This document shows, piece by piece, positions 44,896 through 53,848 of a DNA stretch of 64,000 nucleotides. Every line of letters starts with the position of its first letter. Within the stretch, counting starts at the first letter, position 1. Location of the stretch: positions 682,001 through 746,000 of the forward strand of contig CP185379.1 in assembly GCA_049177215.1 (NCBI GenBank), given 5' to 3'. Origin of the DNA: Pollutiaquabacter aromativorans. Its GTDB lineage: Bacteria > Bacteroidota > Bacteroidia > AKYH767-A > 2013-40CM-41-45. Under the pieces are notes generated by a model. That model was not told the origin of the DNA. It ran no database searches and saw only the letters and a program-made list of their open reading frames with translations. A program made the translations under genes and the position numbers.

Positions 44896-45681
44896 ATGGC
44901 CGCATGGATTTATCCCTTTTTATTCAATCATTACTTTTACACGCCCCGCCGGCTTTGTCCCTTGAAAAAGCACTTGCCCAACCTCCTGACTTCCCTCAAC
45001 CTTTTTTGTGGTTGCATCGCCTCCGTATTGGTTTTCCGAGGCAAGGTAGAGTGGGTGGGTTATGTCGTCCTGCTTGCGGCCGTATTTGATCTCTTCGATG
45101 GTTTTCTGGCGCGAAAACTCGGTGTTAGCGGACCCTTCGGAAGGGAACTGGACTCCCTGGCCGATATGGTGACCTTCGGGTTCGTCCCGGGAGCGATCCT
45201 CTTTCAACTCCTGCAAGCCTCCGACCTTGCCCTGGCTTTCCCTGATCCTGACCTCCGTCGTGTGATTCAGTTTCTACCGTTCGTCGTAACCGTCTTCTCC
45301 GGTCTCCGCCTGGCGAAATTCAACATCGATACCCGGCAATCGACTTCCTTCATCGGGCTCCCGACTCCGGCCAATACACTTTGGATCATTTCGCTTCCGA
45401 TCATCCTGACCTGGTATCCCGGCCAGTACGAGTTCCTGCGATCCCATTGGGTCATTCTTCTGTTGTCCATCCTGTCTGCCGGACTCCTGGTTGCTGAGTT
45501 GCCGCTGTTCTCACTCAAGTTCAAGCATTTTGGCTGGAAGGGAAATGAATATCCGTACATCCTGATCCTGATCGCTTTGCCGCTGGCCCTCTTTTTTTCC
45601 TTCGCGGCATTGCCCATGATCGTCGCCACATACGTACTTTTGTCGCTCGTACGAAACCTCACACAACGCACCGCACCATGA
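44896..45681 (+). CDS. pssA: CDP-diacylglycerol-serine O-phosphatidyltransferase
   Basis: A 261-residue integral membrane CDP-alcohol phosphatidyltransferase that makes phosphatidylserine, precursor of phosphatidylethanolamine. The family motif DG-x2-AR-x8-G-x3-D-x3-D is present as DGFLARKLGVSGPFGRELDS plus LAD. Several hydrophobic helices follow. The true start is uncertain: relatives begin with KKHLPNLLTSLNLFCGCIA, which here follows a TTG at 44962 (residue 23), with a -7-like TACTTTTA at 44932-44939 just before. The ATG at 44896 gives a longer N-terminus. Overlaps purS by 4 bp. Confidence 0.88.
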   Translation: MAAWIYPFLFNHYFYTPRRLCPLKKHLPNLLTSLNLFCGCIASVLVFRGKVEWVGYVVLLAAVFDLFDGFLARKLGVSGPFGRELDSLADMVTFGFVPGAILFQLLQASDLALAFPDPDLRRVIQFLPFVVTVFSGLRLAKFNIDTRQSTSFIGLPTPANTLWIISLPIILTWYPGQYEFLRSHWVILLLSILSAGLLVAELPLFSLKFKHFGWKGNEYPYILILIALPLALFFSFAALPMIVATYVLLSLVRNLTQRTAP

Positions 45682-45932
45682 AGTTTATTGCCGAAATCGA
45701 CGTTATGCCATTGAAAGCCTTATTGGATCCGCAGGGAAAAGCGGTGACGCACGGCCTTCAAAATATGGGCTACGCGACCATGGAGAATGTGCGCGTCGGC
45801 AAACACATTTCGCTGGAGATCGATGCGGATTCCCGCGAAGCGGCCAATCAGCAGGTGGAAGAGGCGTGTAAAAAACTGCTGGCGAATCCGATCATGGAGA
45901 GTTTTCATTTCGTCCTCAACGAGGCGAAGTGA
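45678..45932 (+). CDS. purS: Phosphoribosylformylglycinamidine synthase subunit PurS
   Basis: An 84-residue protein with the PurS signature: MKFIAEIDVMPLKALLDPQGKAV, then GLQNMGYATMENVRVGKH and AACKKLLANPIMESF-like end. PurS bridges PurL and PurQ in the multisubunit FGAM synthase of purine synthesis. It overlaps pssA as ATGA, so translation is coupled to a phospholipid gene; purL and purQ are not in the window. It converges on lptB, with 30 bp between the stops. Confidence 0.87.
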   Translation: MKFIAEIDVMPLKALLDPQGKAVTHGLQNMGYATMENVRVGKHISLEIDADSREAANQQVEEACKKLLANPIMESFHFVLNEAK

Positions 45933-45962
45933 TAAACGGCATGCTGCCGAAATAGCCGTTAC

Positions 45963-46688
45963 CTATTTTCGCAGGACAAAATTCTGACCGAGGTAAACCC
46001 GGCGGACCTGTTCGTCGGCTGCCAGTTCTTCCGCTGTACCTGCTTTTAGAATTCTCCCCTCAAACAACAGGTAAGCCCGATCGGTGATCGAAAGTGTTTC
46101 GTGAACGTTGTGGTCCGTGATCAACACGCCGATGTTCCGGTCTTTCAGGTGAGCGACGATTCCCTGGATGTCTTCCACTGCGATCGGGTCCACGCCAGCG
46201 AAGGGTTCGTCGAGCAAGATGAATTTCGGATCAACCGCCAGGGCGCGTGCGATCTCGGTTCTGCGCCGCTCGCCACCCGATAACAGATCGCCTCGGTTCC
46301 CGCGGATACGCTGCAGCCCGAATTCGTCGAGCAGGGATTCCAGCTTTCTGGATTGTTCTTCCTTGCTCAGCCGGGTCATTTCGAGCACGGCTTTGATATT
46401 GTCCTCCACACTCAGTTTGCGGAAAACGGAGGCCTCCTGAGCCAGGTAGCCGATACCCAGTTGAGCACGCTTGTACATCGGCAAGCCCGTGATCTCCGTC
46501 TGATCCAGGAAGATCCGCCCTTCGTTGGGCTGGATCAAGCCTACGGTCATGTAAAAAGTAGTCGTTTTCCCGGCGCCGTTGGGGCCGAGCAAACCGACGA
46601 TTTCGCCTTGTTCGACCTGAATGGAAACACGGTCAACGACGGTGCGTTGTTTATACCGTTTGATGAGTTGATCGGCGCGTAGGATCAT
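45963..46688 (-). CDS. lptB: LPS export ABC transporter ATP-binding protein
   Basis: A 241-residue ATPase that powers lipopolysaccharide export through LptB2FG at the inner membrane. Walker A is GPNGAGKTTT, the signature LSGGERRRTEIARAL is the LptB-type variant, Walker B is FILLDEPFAGVDP and the H-loop His is in LITDHNVHETL. Start at the ATG 46688; the frame stays open five more codons to a TTG. It is the last gene of the kdsD-tatC-AhpD-like-DUF5686 series, which ties it to envelope assembly. Confidence 0.93.
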   Translation of the reverse strand: MILRADQLIKRYKQRTVVDRVSIQVEQGEIVGLLGPNGAGKTTTFYMTVGLIQPNEGRIFLDQTEITGLPMYKRAQLGIGYLAQEASVFRKLSVEDNIKAVLEMTRLSKEEQSRKLESLLDEFGLQRIRGNRGDLLSGGERRRTEIARALAVDPKFILLDEPFAGVDPIAVEDIQGIVAHLKDRNIGVLITDHNVHETLSITDRAYLLFEGRILKAGTAEELAADEQVRRVYLGQNFVLRK

Positions 46689-46733
46689 GCTGGACAGGCG
46701 CAAAGATGGGGAATCCGAAGCGGATGCCCAACC

Positions 46734-49229
46734 TTAAAAGCTGATGTGAACGGTGCCCAGGATCGCGACTTTGGCAATGTCGGGATGATCCAGATAGGAT
46801 AGACGCCAGATGTTGTCGATACGCAGGATGCGGAAGATGTTCGAGATGCCGACCCCGGCTTCGATGTAGGGCTTACCCAACGAATAGAAAGCGTCAGGGC
46901 GCGAAAGGATGTCCCGGTTTCTGTCCGATACTTTTCCGGTGACTGCGCTGAAGGTTGCCATCTCCCGCCATTTCAGTTTACGCAATGCCGGAATTCGGTC
47001 GAGGAAGAAGCCGCCGAAGTTGTGCTCGGCTTTGAAGCTGATGTATTCATCGCTGACGAACTCGTAGAAATTCATCAGGTTAAATGCGGACCGGTCGTAC
47101 ACGAATGAATTGTTACCGGGATGAATGTACAGGAGCGGATAGGGCAGGGTGCCCCAGATCTTTCCGGCTTCAGCGGTGAAGTAGAAGGTGCCGAAGTTTC
47201 CGGGATAGAGGTAGTCTTCCACCTTGAACCGAAGCTTGTGATAGGTGAAATCGCTTTCCAGGAAGTCCTTGAGTCCGGTCTGATACTGCAAGTGAAAGAT
47301 CGGCCAGTTGGTGCCAAGGGAGATGCGGTCAACTTCCCCCGATACGAAACGTTCGTGGTTGGCGAAGCGGATGTAGAAGGAAAGGTCGGTGTTGTTGATC
47401 CGGCTGCTGCTGTCCGTCTTCGCGTCATTGGCGAAGTACGTGAAGTTGAGTTTGCCCAGCGGTGCGTATTCGGTATGGGTGATGCTGACGCGGTTGGAGA
47501 AGCCGGGTTTCCATTCGTGTTCGAAATAGACTTTTTCCATTTCGACATCGTTCAACAACAAGGCTTGTTGACGCCGGAGTAAAGTCGCGAAGACGTTGTC
47601 GTTCGCAAAAGCGTTGGCGCTCACGCCGAGCTGCTCGACATCCTTCGTGTATTCCACGCCGAAGTACTGACGAGGATCCTTGGAGGTGAAGTAGCGCAAG
47701 GTGCCGCCGTATTTGAATCGTTCGTCCTTGAAGCCGTAAGCGGAATATCCGCTCAGCACCAGGCGGGTGCTGAATTTGTTACTGGTCTGGCCGCCGAAGC
47801 GGAGGCGAAACCCTTCAATCGGATTGGAGGAAATGAATTTGTAGATAGGGCCGATTTCGAAGAGTCCTACTTCCTTGTAGCCCGTGGCGGCCACGCGAAC
47901 CAGGTCCGCCCAGCGTTTGTACGCCGGGATCGTTTTGATCGTATCGATCATCGCGTAGATCTTCCGTTCGCTTTCACTCAGGCTTTCGCCGCGGGTGGAG
48001 TCCCAAAAAGCTGAGGTCTGCTTGTAAGCGTCATCTTTTACGATCACCTCGTGTCCTTCGGCAAAGAAACTCTCCGGTTGCGGGTCGTTCAATTTGAAGT
48101 TCCGGTAAAAGGTTGTTTTACGTCCGATGAAGCCGGTGGTCTCTTTTGATTTGGTTTCCGTCGGCGCCAGATTGACCACGAGTACTTCCTTTGCCAACAA
48201 CCAGGTCTGGTCGGCGACAAAGGTGTAGTCGTGAACGATGGCCAGGTCCTCGATGAAGTTGATGTTCGCGTCACCGCTGATGCGCATGTTCAGTTTCCGG
48301 ATGGCAAAAGTGGTGTCGTGAACCCAGAATTCCCCGTTGAAGGTGAGTTCCTGTTTCCGCCGGGGATGAAACGTGATCTTGTAGCACCACTTGTTGTCAA
48401 GGTAAGCGCTGTCGACCAGCATGTATTTATAGTAAAGCTGGGAAATGCCGCTGATCGGACTGACGAAGCCCTTTCCGAAAAGATAGAGGTAGGCATCGTA
48501 TACGTTGATCTTGGCGTACAGGTCGCCCAGGTACTGGGAAACGGTGGCGTTCTCCACGCCCGAGATCTTGCTGGCACGAATGACCTCCTTCTTCAGTTTC
48601 GGATTCTTGCGTTGATACACATCCGAGACCGATTCGGTCAGGAAGACGGGTAAATAGGGTTTCTTGTTGGTTGAGGTCGTGTCGATGTTGTCGAATACGA
48701 ACGAGAAAGGTTTGAACAGCTTGCGACGTTTGAATTTGTCGGTGATGTTGTTGATGTCGAATTCCAGCTTGTTATAGGTTTCGTACTGGAGCGCGGAAAA
48801 GCGGTCGGGGTCGTTCTTGGGCTTGTTATCGATGACCTTTCGAAGCAGGATGATGGCGGGGTTCTCTCCGGCAACGATGGTGACTTCCGGAAGGTCGAAC
48901 TTGTTGGCCCGTAGCGCGAAATCGATCTTCTGGGTCTGGCCTCGCTTCACATGGATCGTAGCGGGCAGGTAGCCCACGAAAGTGGCTCGAATGCTGTCGA
49001 CCGGCTGAGTGGTCTCGATTGAGAAGTTGCCGTCGAGGTCGGCATTCTTACCAACGGTTGTCCCGACGAAGAGGATGCTGGCAAAGGGTATCGGTTCGTT
49101 GGTGAGCGGGTCATAGACCCGTCCGTTGACGCGGGTGATCTGCGCGGTGGAGGCAATGCTTCCCAGGACCAAAAGCTGGGAGAGGAGGAGCCGTACATTC
49201 AATCGTAAGCCCGGAAAAGTGGGAATCAT
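46734..49229 (-). CDS. DUF5686 and carboxypeptidase-regulatory-like domain outer-membrane protein
   Basis: An 831-residue predicted outer-membrane barrel. The signal peptide ends about residue 29 (VLGSIASTAQ). An N-terminal carboxypeptidase-regulatory-like domain is at about 33-110 (VNGRVYDPLTNEPIPFASIL), and the DUF5686 barrel follows (VTIVAGENPAIILLRKVID, YETYNKLEFDINNI), ending in VAILGTVHISF. Family members are frequent in Bacteroidota and have no settled function; the TonB-receptor-like first domain suggests surface uptake or assembly. It sits between the AhpD-like gene (26 bp) and lptB (45 bp) on the same strand. Confidence 0.85.
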   Translation of the reverse strand: MIPTFPGLRLNVRLLLSQLLVLGSIASTAQITRVNGRVYDPLTNEPIPFASILFVGTTVGKNADLDGNFSIETTQPVDSIRATFVGYLPATIHVKRGQTQKIDFALRANKFDLPEVTIVAGENPAIILLRKVIDNKPKNDPDRFSALQYETYNKLEFDINNITDKFKRRKLFKPFSFVFDNIDTTSTNKKPYLPVFLTESVSDVYQRKNPKLKKEVIRASKISGVENATVSQYLGDLYAKINVYDAYLYLFGKGFVSPISGISQLYYKYMLVDSAYLDNKWCYKITFHPRRKQELTFNGEFWVHDTTFAIRKLNMRISGDANINFIEDLAIVHDYTFVADQTWLLAKEVLVVNLAPTETKSKETTGFIGRKTTFYRNFKLNDPQPESFFAEGHEVIVKDDAYKQTSAFWDSTRGESLSESERKIYAMIDTIKTIPAYKRWADLVRVAATGYKEVGLFEIGPIYKFISSNPIEGFRLRFGGQTSNKFSTRLVLSGYSAYGFKDERFKYGGTLRYFTSKDPRQYFGVEYTKDVEQLGVSANAFANDNVFATLLRRQQALLLNDVEMEKVYFEHEWKPGFSNRVSITHTEYAPLGKLNFTYFANDAKTDSSSRINNTDLSFYIRFANHERFVSGEVDRISLGTNWPIFHLQYQTGLKDFLESDFTYHKLRFKVEDYLYPGNFGTFYFTAEAGKIWGTLPYPLLYIHPGNNSFVYDRSAFNLMNFYEFVSDEYISFKAEHNFGGFFLDRIPALRKLKWREMATFSAVTGKVSDRNRDILSRPDAFYSLGKPYIEAGVGISNIFRILRIDNIWRLSYLDHPDIAKVAILGTVHISF

Positions 49230-49255
49230 GCCCGAAAAATACGGGTTGAAAAGGG

Positions 49256-49600
49256 TTAGGCTGATTGCAGTTGGTCCCAGTATTCAACAGCCCGGCGTAA
49301 ATGCGGAATGACAATGGTGCCGCCGACAATATTGGCGACAGCAAAGGTTTCAAAGAGTTCCTCCGTTGTTACTCCCTCTTCATGACAGCGGCCAAGGTGA
49401 TAGCGAATGCAGTCGTCACAGCGGAGCACCATGCTGGCAACGAGACCGAGCAATTCCTTGGTCTTTACAGATAAGGCACCTTCGGCGTAGGTGTTCGTGT
49501 CAAGGTTGAACAGCCGTTTCAGAACAAGATTATCCTGCGAAAGGATGCGCTCGTTCATCCGGCTTCGGTACGCGTTGAATTCCTGGACCTGGTCTTTCAT
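49256..49600 (-). CDS. Carboxymuconolactone decarboxylase / AhpD-like protein
   Basis: A 114-residue all-helical protein of the CMD/AhpD family. The CxxC-x3-H redox motif is intact in RCDDCIRYHLG, and the second family segment is TTEELFETFAVANIVGGTI. It probably has a peroxidase-related or disulfide role; a decarboxylase role is unlikely from the motif. It starts 6 bp after the tatC stop, so it is cotranscribed. Confidence 0.87.
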   Translation of the reverse strand: MKDQVQEFNAYRSRMNERILSQDNLVLKRLFNLDTNTYAEGALSVKTKELLGLVASMVLRCDDCIRYHLGRCHEEGVTTEELFETFAVANIVGGTIVIPHLRRAVEYWDQLQSA

Positions 49601-49606
49601 GGTGTT

Positions 49607-50440
49607 TTACTGAACAGCTTGTTTGCCCCGAACCACGTAGGCGCTGACGAAGATGGAAACTTCGTAAAGGATGTAGAGGGGGATGGCGACCATGATCAGC
49701 GTCGTGGCGTCCGAGGTTGGCGTGATCACGGCCGACAGGATCAGGATCACCACGATGGCATGTTTCCGGTAGTCGCGCATGAATTTAGGACTCAGGATAC
49801 CCACCTTGGAAAGGAAATAGACCACGATCGGGAGTTCGAACACAATGCCGGTAATCAGGGTCATCGTGGTTACGGTGGAAATGAACGAGTCGAGGCTGAT
49901 CATATTCTGGACTTCCGTACTGACCTGGTAATTGCCCAGAAAATTGACAGTCATCGGCGTGATGATGTAATAGCCGAACAATACACCTGTAATGAAGAGA
50001 AAGGAGGTGTAAAACACGATCCCGTTGGCGTACCGTCTTTCCTTCTCATGCAGCGCGGGTTTGATGAAGCGCCAGAGTTCCCATACCACATAGGGAAAGC
50101 CCGTGACCAGGCCCGCCACGAAAGCGACCCACATATGGGTCGTGAACTGCGAAGAAATATCGGTTGCGATCAGCCGGAAGGGGATCTCGCGGATGCACAG
50201 ATCTTCCCCCAACTGCAAGCGGTCTGACAGATGGCACAGGATACGGTAGGTAAGGAACTGAGGGTTCTTGGGGGCAAGCAGTATTCCGTCAAAGAGGAGC
50301 TCCTTCAGGAAAAACCAGGTCAGCGCCAGCACCATGACGACACCGACCGCGCGTACCAGGTGCCAGCGTAAGGCCTCCAGATGCCCGAGAAAAGACATCT
50401 CCGCCTGCGGATTGATGTTACTGCGATCGAAAAGAGCCAT
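49607..50440 (-). CDS. tatC: Sec-independent protein translocase TatC
   Basis: A 277-residue inner-membrane protein that, with TatA, exports folded twin-arginine proteins. The conserved N-terminal segment MSFLGHLEALRWHLVRA and the FPYVVWELWRFIKPALHEKERR loop with its Glu are present, followed by six hydrophobic helices (FVAGLVTGFPYVVWELW, SFLFITGVLFGYYII, VFELPIVVYFLSKVGIL, HAIVVILILSAVITP and others). tatA is not seen in the window. Downstream of kdsD by 50 bp. Confidence 0.93.
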   Translation of the reverse strand: MALFDRSNINPQAEMSFLGHLEALRWHLVRAVGVVMVLALTWFFLKELLFDGILLAPKNPQFLTYRILCHLSDRLQLGEDLCIREIPFRLIATDISSQFTTHMWVAFVAGLVTGFPYVVWELWRFIKPALHEKERRYANGIVFYTSFLFITGVLFGYYIITPMTVNFLGNYQVSTEVQNMISLDSFISTVTTMTLITGIVFELPIVVYFLSKVGILSPKFMRDYRKHAIVVILILSAVITPTSDATTLIMVAIPLYILYEVSIFVSAYVVRGKQAVQ

Positions 50441-50490
50441 GAAGGGTCAAAGATAGCCAGTGAATTCAAATCGCCCGGAGGACTGTGTTA

Positions 50491-51456
50491 TCACAGGATG
50501 CCTTCCTTGACGAGATCATGCAGGTGCACGAAGCCCGCGAATCGACCCTTATCGGTCACCAACAGTTGTGAAATATTGTACTGCTTCATCAGGTTGAGCG
50601 CGTCCACTGCCATGGTGTCCTTGGCAACTTGCTTGGGATTCGTATTCATCACATCGCGGGCCTTGATGCCTTCAATGGATTTTCGGTTGATGAGCATCCG
50701 GCGAAGGTCGCCGTCCGTTATCACCCCAACCAATTTGCCCTTTTCAAGCACAGCCGTCGCGCCTAAACGGTTCGATGAGATCTCGAGAATCACATCCTTG
50801 ATGTCCGTATTGGAGGAAACGGCGGGTTTCGCATTGCCGGGGAATATGTCCTTGACTTTCAGGTAAAGCTTTTTCCCCAAGGCGCCTCCGGGATGGTATT
50901 TGGCAAAGTCGCGGCTGGTGAAGCCCCGTTGCTCGAGCAGACAGACTGCCAGCGCGTCCCCCATAGCCATCTGCGCGGTGGAACTGCTGGTTGGAGCCAG
51001 GTTGTTAGGACAGGCCTCCTTGGCCACATAGGTATTCAGGACGAGGTCGGCCTGTTTGGCCAGGTACGATTCGGGATTACCGACCATCCCGATCAGGATG
51101 TTTCCCCAGGAACGGAGCAAGGGCACCAGCACTTTGATCTCAGGAGTATCACCACTTTTGGAGATGCAGATGATCACATCGTGCTTTTGAATGATGCCAA
51201 GGTCGCCGTGGATAGCGTCGGCGGCATGCATGAAAATGGAAGGTGTTCCGGTCGAATTAAGCGTCGCGACGATCTTTTGAGCGATAATCGCACTCTTGCC
51301 GATACCGCTGACAATCACGCGTCCTTTGCTTTTTAGAATTGCCTCAACGCAGGCCACAAACTGATCGTCAATGTGTTGCGTGAGATTGGCCACAGCTCCG
51401 GCTTCGATTTGGAGCGTCCTTACGGCCAGTTTGCGGATGTTGGATTGATTTTTCAA
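50491..51456 (-). CDS. kdsD: KpsF/GutQ family arabinose-5-phosphate isomerase
   Basis: A 321-residue protein: a SIS sugar isomerase domain at about 35-180 (VIVSGIGKSAIIAQKI, DVIICISKSGDTPEI) followed by two CBS domains (about 205-320, VKDIFPGNAKPAVSSNTDI and ALNLMKQYNISQLLVTDKG). It interconverts ribulose-5-P and arabinose-5-P, the first step of Kdo synthesis for LPS. The start is TTG at 51456: an in-frame TAA lies four codons before, and no ATG occurs in the early coding region. A -7-like TATTTTTA (minus strand, 51467-51474) lies 10 nt upstream, so the mRNA has almost no leader. First gene of the envelope operon. Confidence 0.9.
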   Translation of the reverse strand: MKNQSNIRKLAVRTLQIEAGAVANLTQHIDDQFVACVEAILKSKGRVIVSGIGKSAIIAQKIVATLNSTGTPSIFMHAADAIHGDLGIIQKHDVIICISKSGDTPEIKVLVPLLRSWGNILIGMVGNPESYLAKQADLVLNTYVAKEACPNNLAPTSSSTAQMAMGDALAVCLLEQRGFTSRDFAKYHPGGALGKKLYLKVKDIFPGNAKPAVSSNTDIKDVILEISSNRLGATAVLEKGKLVGVITDGDLRRMLINRKSIEGIKARDVMNTNPKQVAKDTMAVDALNLMKQYNISQLLVTDKGRFAGFVHLHDLVKEGIL

Positions 51457-51527
51457 TGATCTAGCTTAAAAATATCGCGCGGGAATAGCCGTTTATTGGG
51501 ACAAAATTATTTAATTTTAAAGCAGGA

Positions 51528-51551
51528 ACGCGTGATGCCTTGCTCACGCGT
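51528..51551. repeat. 8-bp inverted repeat in the kdsD-recQ divergent region
   Basis: ACGCGTGA (51528-51535) and TCACGCGT (51544-51551) are perfect inverted repeats with an 8-nt spacer, in the 132-bp region between the divergent kdsD and recQ genes. Candidate operator; no known factor is recognised. The arms end about 37 nt before the recQ ATG. Confidence 0.4.
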
Positions 51552-51588
51552 AATTGTTTTGTAAAAAGCTGAAAAACAGAATACTATA

Positions 51589-53778
51589 ATGCTAGTGGCG
51601 GAAAAACCGTTGAAGACTTACCTCAGAAAGTACTTCGGTTTTGACAAATTTAAGGGGGAACAGGAGAGCATCATTCGAAATGTGCTGTCGGGGAAGGACA
51701 CCTTCGTCATCATGCCGACAGGTGGTGGGAAATCCATGTGCTATCAGCTTCCTTCCATGATCATGGAGGGAACTGCGATTGTCGTTTCACCCCTCATCGC
51801 CCTGATGAAGAACCAGGTCGATGCCATGCGGGGATTCAGTAACGAAGAGGGGATCGCGCATTTTCTGAACTCCTCACTTAATAAATCAGAGATCGCGACG
51901 GTCCGCAAGGACATCAAGGAGGGTCGAACCAAGCTCCTGTACGTTGCCCCGGAGTCACTGACAAAAGAGGAAAACGTAGAGTTTCTGCGCAGTGTACCCA
52001 TCTCGTTTTTCGCGATCGATGAGGCGCACTGTATTTCTGAATGGGGGCATGACTTCCGTCCCGAATACCGCCGGCTTCGCCCGATTATTGACGCGATCGG
52101 TAAAGTTCCCATCATTGCTCTTACAGCCACGGCAACGCCCAAGGTCCAATTGGACATTCAAAAGAACCTGGGTATGACCGACGCGACGGTCTATAAAGCG
52201 TCCTTCAATCGCGGAAACCTGTACTATGAGGTTCGCCCGAAGGTTGACGTCATCAAAGAGATCATCAAATTCGTCAAGCAGAACTCCGGCAAATCCGGAA
52301 TCATCTATTGTCTTAGCAGGAAGAAAGTGGAAGAGGTAGCGTCCACGCTTTCCGTCAATGGCATTCGTGCATTACCGTATCATGCCGGCCTCGACGCCGG
52401 CGTTCGTGCCGATACCCAGGATAAATTCCTCATGGAAGAAATAGAGGTCATCGTGGCTACGATCGCCTTTGGAATGGGTATCGATAAACCGGACGTCCGT
52501 TTTGTCATCCACCACGATATACCCAAGAGCCTGGAAGGGTATTACCAGGAGACCGGACGTTCCGGCAGGGATGGTCGCGAAGGGAAATGCGTTACCTTCT
52601 ACAGTTACAAGGATATCGAGAAGCTGGAGAAGTTCATGAAGGGAAAACCGGTGGCCGAGCAGGAAGTGGGTAAACAGTTGCTGCTTGAAACCGTCGGCTA
52701 TGCGGAAACGTCCGTTTGCAGAAGAAAAGTGTTGCTCAATTATTTCGGCGAACAATATGTCGAGGAGAATTGCGGCAATTGTGATAACTGCCTCCACCCG
52801 AAGAAAAGCTTCGACGGTAAGGAAGAAGTAAGCACTGTGCTTGAGACCGTTCAGGCGGTGAAGGAGAAATTCCCGATGGAGCACATCGTGAATGTTGTTT
52901 GTGGAAAAGCGGAGAACAATGTGAAGCTCCACGGGCACGACCAGCTCGAGATATTCGGCGAGGGGTCGGACCATGAGCCGAGGTTCTGGACAGCCATCAT
53001 CCGGCAATCGTTGCTGGCCGGGCTGTTGTCGAAGGATATTGAGACCTACGGAACGCTTCGGTTGACGGATAAGGGCAAGGCCTTTCTCAAGAAGCCTGTC
53101 AAGATCATGGTGGTCGAAGACAAGGACTACAGCAACACGGAAAGTGATGAGGAAGAGGAGTTCAGCGGAAGTAATGCTGCCGCTGCCGACCCGGTCCTGT
53201 TCGCGCAATTGAAAGACCTGCGCAAGCAGATTGCCAAGCAGAAAAGCGTTCCGCCCTTTGTGGTCTTTCAGGATCCTTCGCTGGAGGAAATGGCCATTCA
53301 GTATCCGATCACCATGGATGAACTGAAGAACATTTCCGGCGTCGGAGCAGGGAAGGCGACCAAATTCGGGAAGCCATTCGTCGAACTGATCAAGAAGTAT
53401 GTGGAGGAGAATGAGATCGATCGTCCAATGGATCTCGTGGTCAAATCGATTGTGAACAAGTCGGGCTTGAAAGTCTACCTGATCCAAAACATCGACCGGA
53501 AGATTTCACTCAACGATATGGCAACGGCTAAGGGCATGACCTTGGAAAACCTGTTGACCGAGCTTGAAACGATCGTCTCTTCGGGAACCCGGATCGACAT
53601 CAATTATTACATCAACGAGGTCGTCGACATTGACCGCCAGGCTGAAGTGTTCGAATACTTCAAGTCGGCTGATTCCGACTCCGCCGAAGAAGCGCTGCGG
53701 GAACTCGGTGAAAATGATTATTCCATCAACGATATTCGTTTGATGCGTATCAAGTTTCTCTCGGAACTCGGCAACTGA
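51589..53778 (+). CDS. recQ: ATP-dependent DNA helicase RecQ
   Basis: A 729-residue 3'-5' DNA helicase. Motif I is MPTGGGKSMCYQLP, the DEAH box is in FAIDEAHCISEWGHDFRPEYRRL-type context (motif II), motif V is IVATIAFGMGIDKPDVR and motif VI is YYQETGRSGRDG. The zinc-binding RQC region follows (CRRKVLLNYFG then CGNCDNC), and the HRDC domain is near residues 545-620. An extra C-terminal region of about 110 residues (VDIDRQAEVFEYFKSADSD) is typical of Bacteroidota RecQ. Divergent from kdsD; ends before a bidirectional terminator. Confidence 0.93.
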   Translation: MLVAEKPLKTYLRKYFGFDKFKGEQESIIRNVLSGKDTFVIMPTGGGKSMCYQLPSMIMEGTAIVVSPLIALMKNQVDAMRGFSNEEGIAHFLNSSLNKSEIATVRKDIKEGRTKLLYVAPESLTKEENVEFLRSVPISFFAIDEAHCISEWGHDFRPEYRRLRPIIDAIGKVPIIALTATATPKVQLDIQKNLGMTDATVYKASFNRGNLYYEVRPKVDVIKEIIKFVKQNSGKSGIIYCLSRKKVEEVASTLSVNGIRALPYHAGLDAGVRADTQDKFLMEEIEVIVATIAFGMGIDKPDVRFVIHHDIPKSLEGYYQETGRSGRDGREGKCVTFYSYKDIEKLEKFMKGKPVAEQEVGKQLLLETVGYAETSVCRRKVLLNYFGEQYVEENCGNCDNCLHPKKSFDGKEEVSTVLETVQAVKEKFPMEHIVNVVCGKAENNVKLHGHDQLEIFGEGSDHEPRFWTAIIRQSLLAGLLSKDIETYGTLRLTDKGKAFLKKPVKIMVVEDKDYSNTESDEEEEFSGSNAAAADPVLFAQLKDLRKQIAKQKSVPPFVVFQDPSLEEMAIQYPITMDELKNISGVGAGKATKFGKPFVELIKKYVEENEIDRPMDLVVKSIVNKSGLKVYLIQNIDRKISLNDMATAKGMTLENLLTELETIVSSGTRIDINYYINEVVDIDRQAEVFEYFKSADSDSAEEALRELGENDYSINDIRLMRIKFLSELGN

Positions 53779-53797
53779 TTCCCGACCGGATTGCCTT

Positions 53798-53835
53798 AAA
53801 TAAAAATGGCTGCCCACCGGCAGCCATTTTTATTT
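53798..53835. terminator. Bidirectional terminator between recQ and the giant adhesin gene
   Basis: AAATAAAAATGGCTGCC (53798-53814) pairs with GGCAGCCATTTTTATTT (53819-53835), loop CACC. A-rich before and T-rich after, so it ends both convergent transcripts. Confidence 0.88.
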
Positions 53836-53848
53836 ATGTGTTCCGCTA

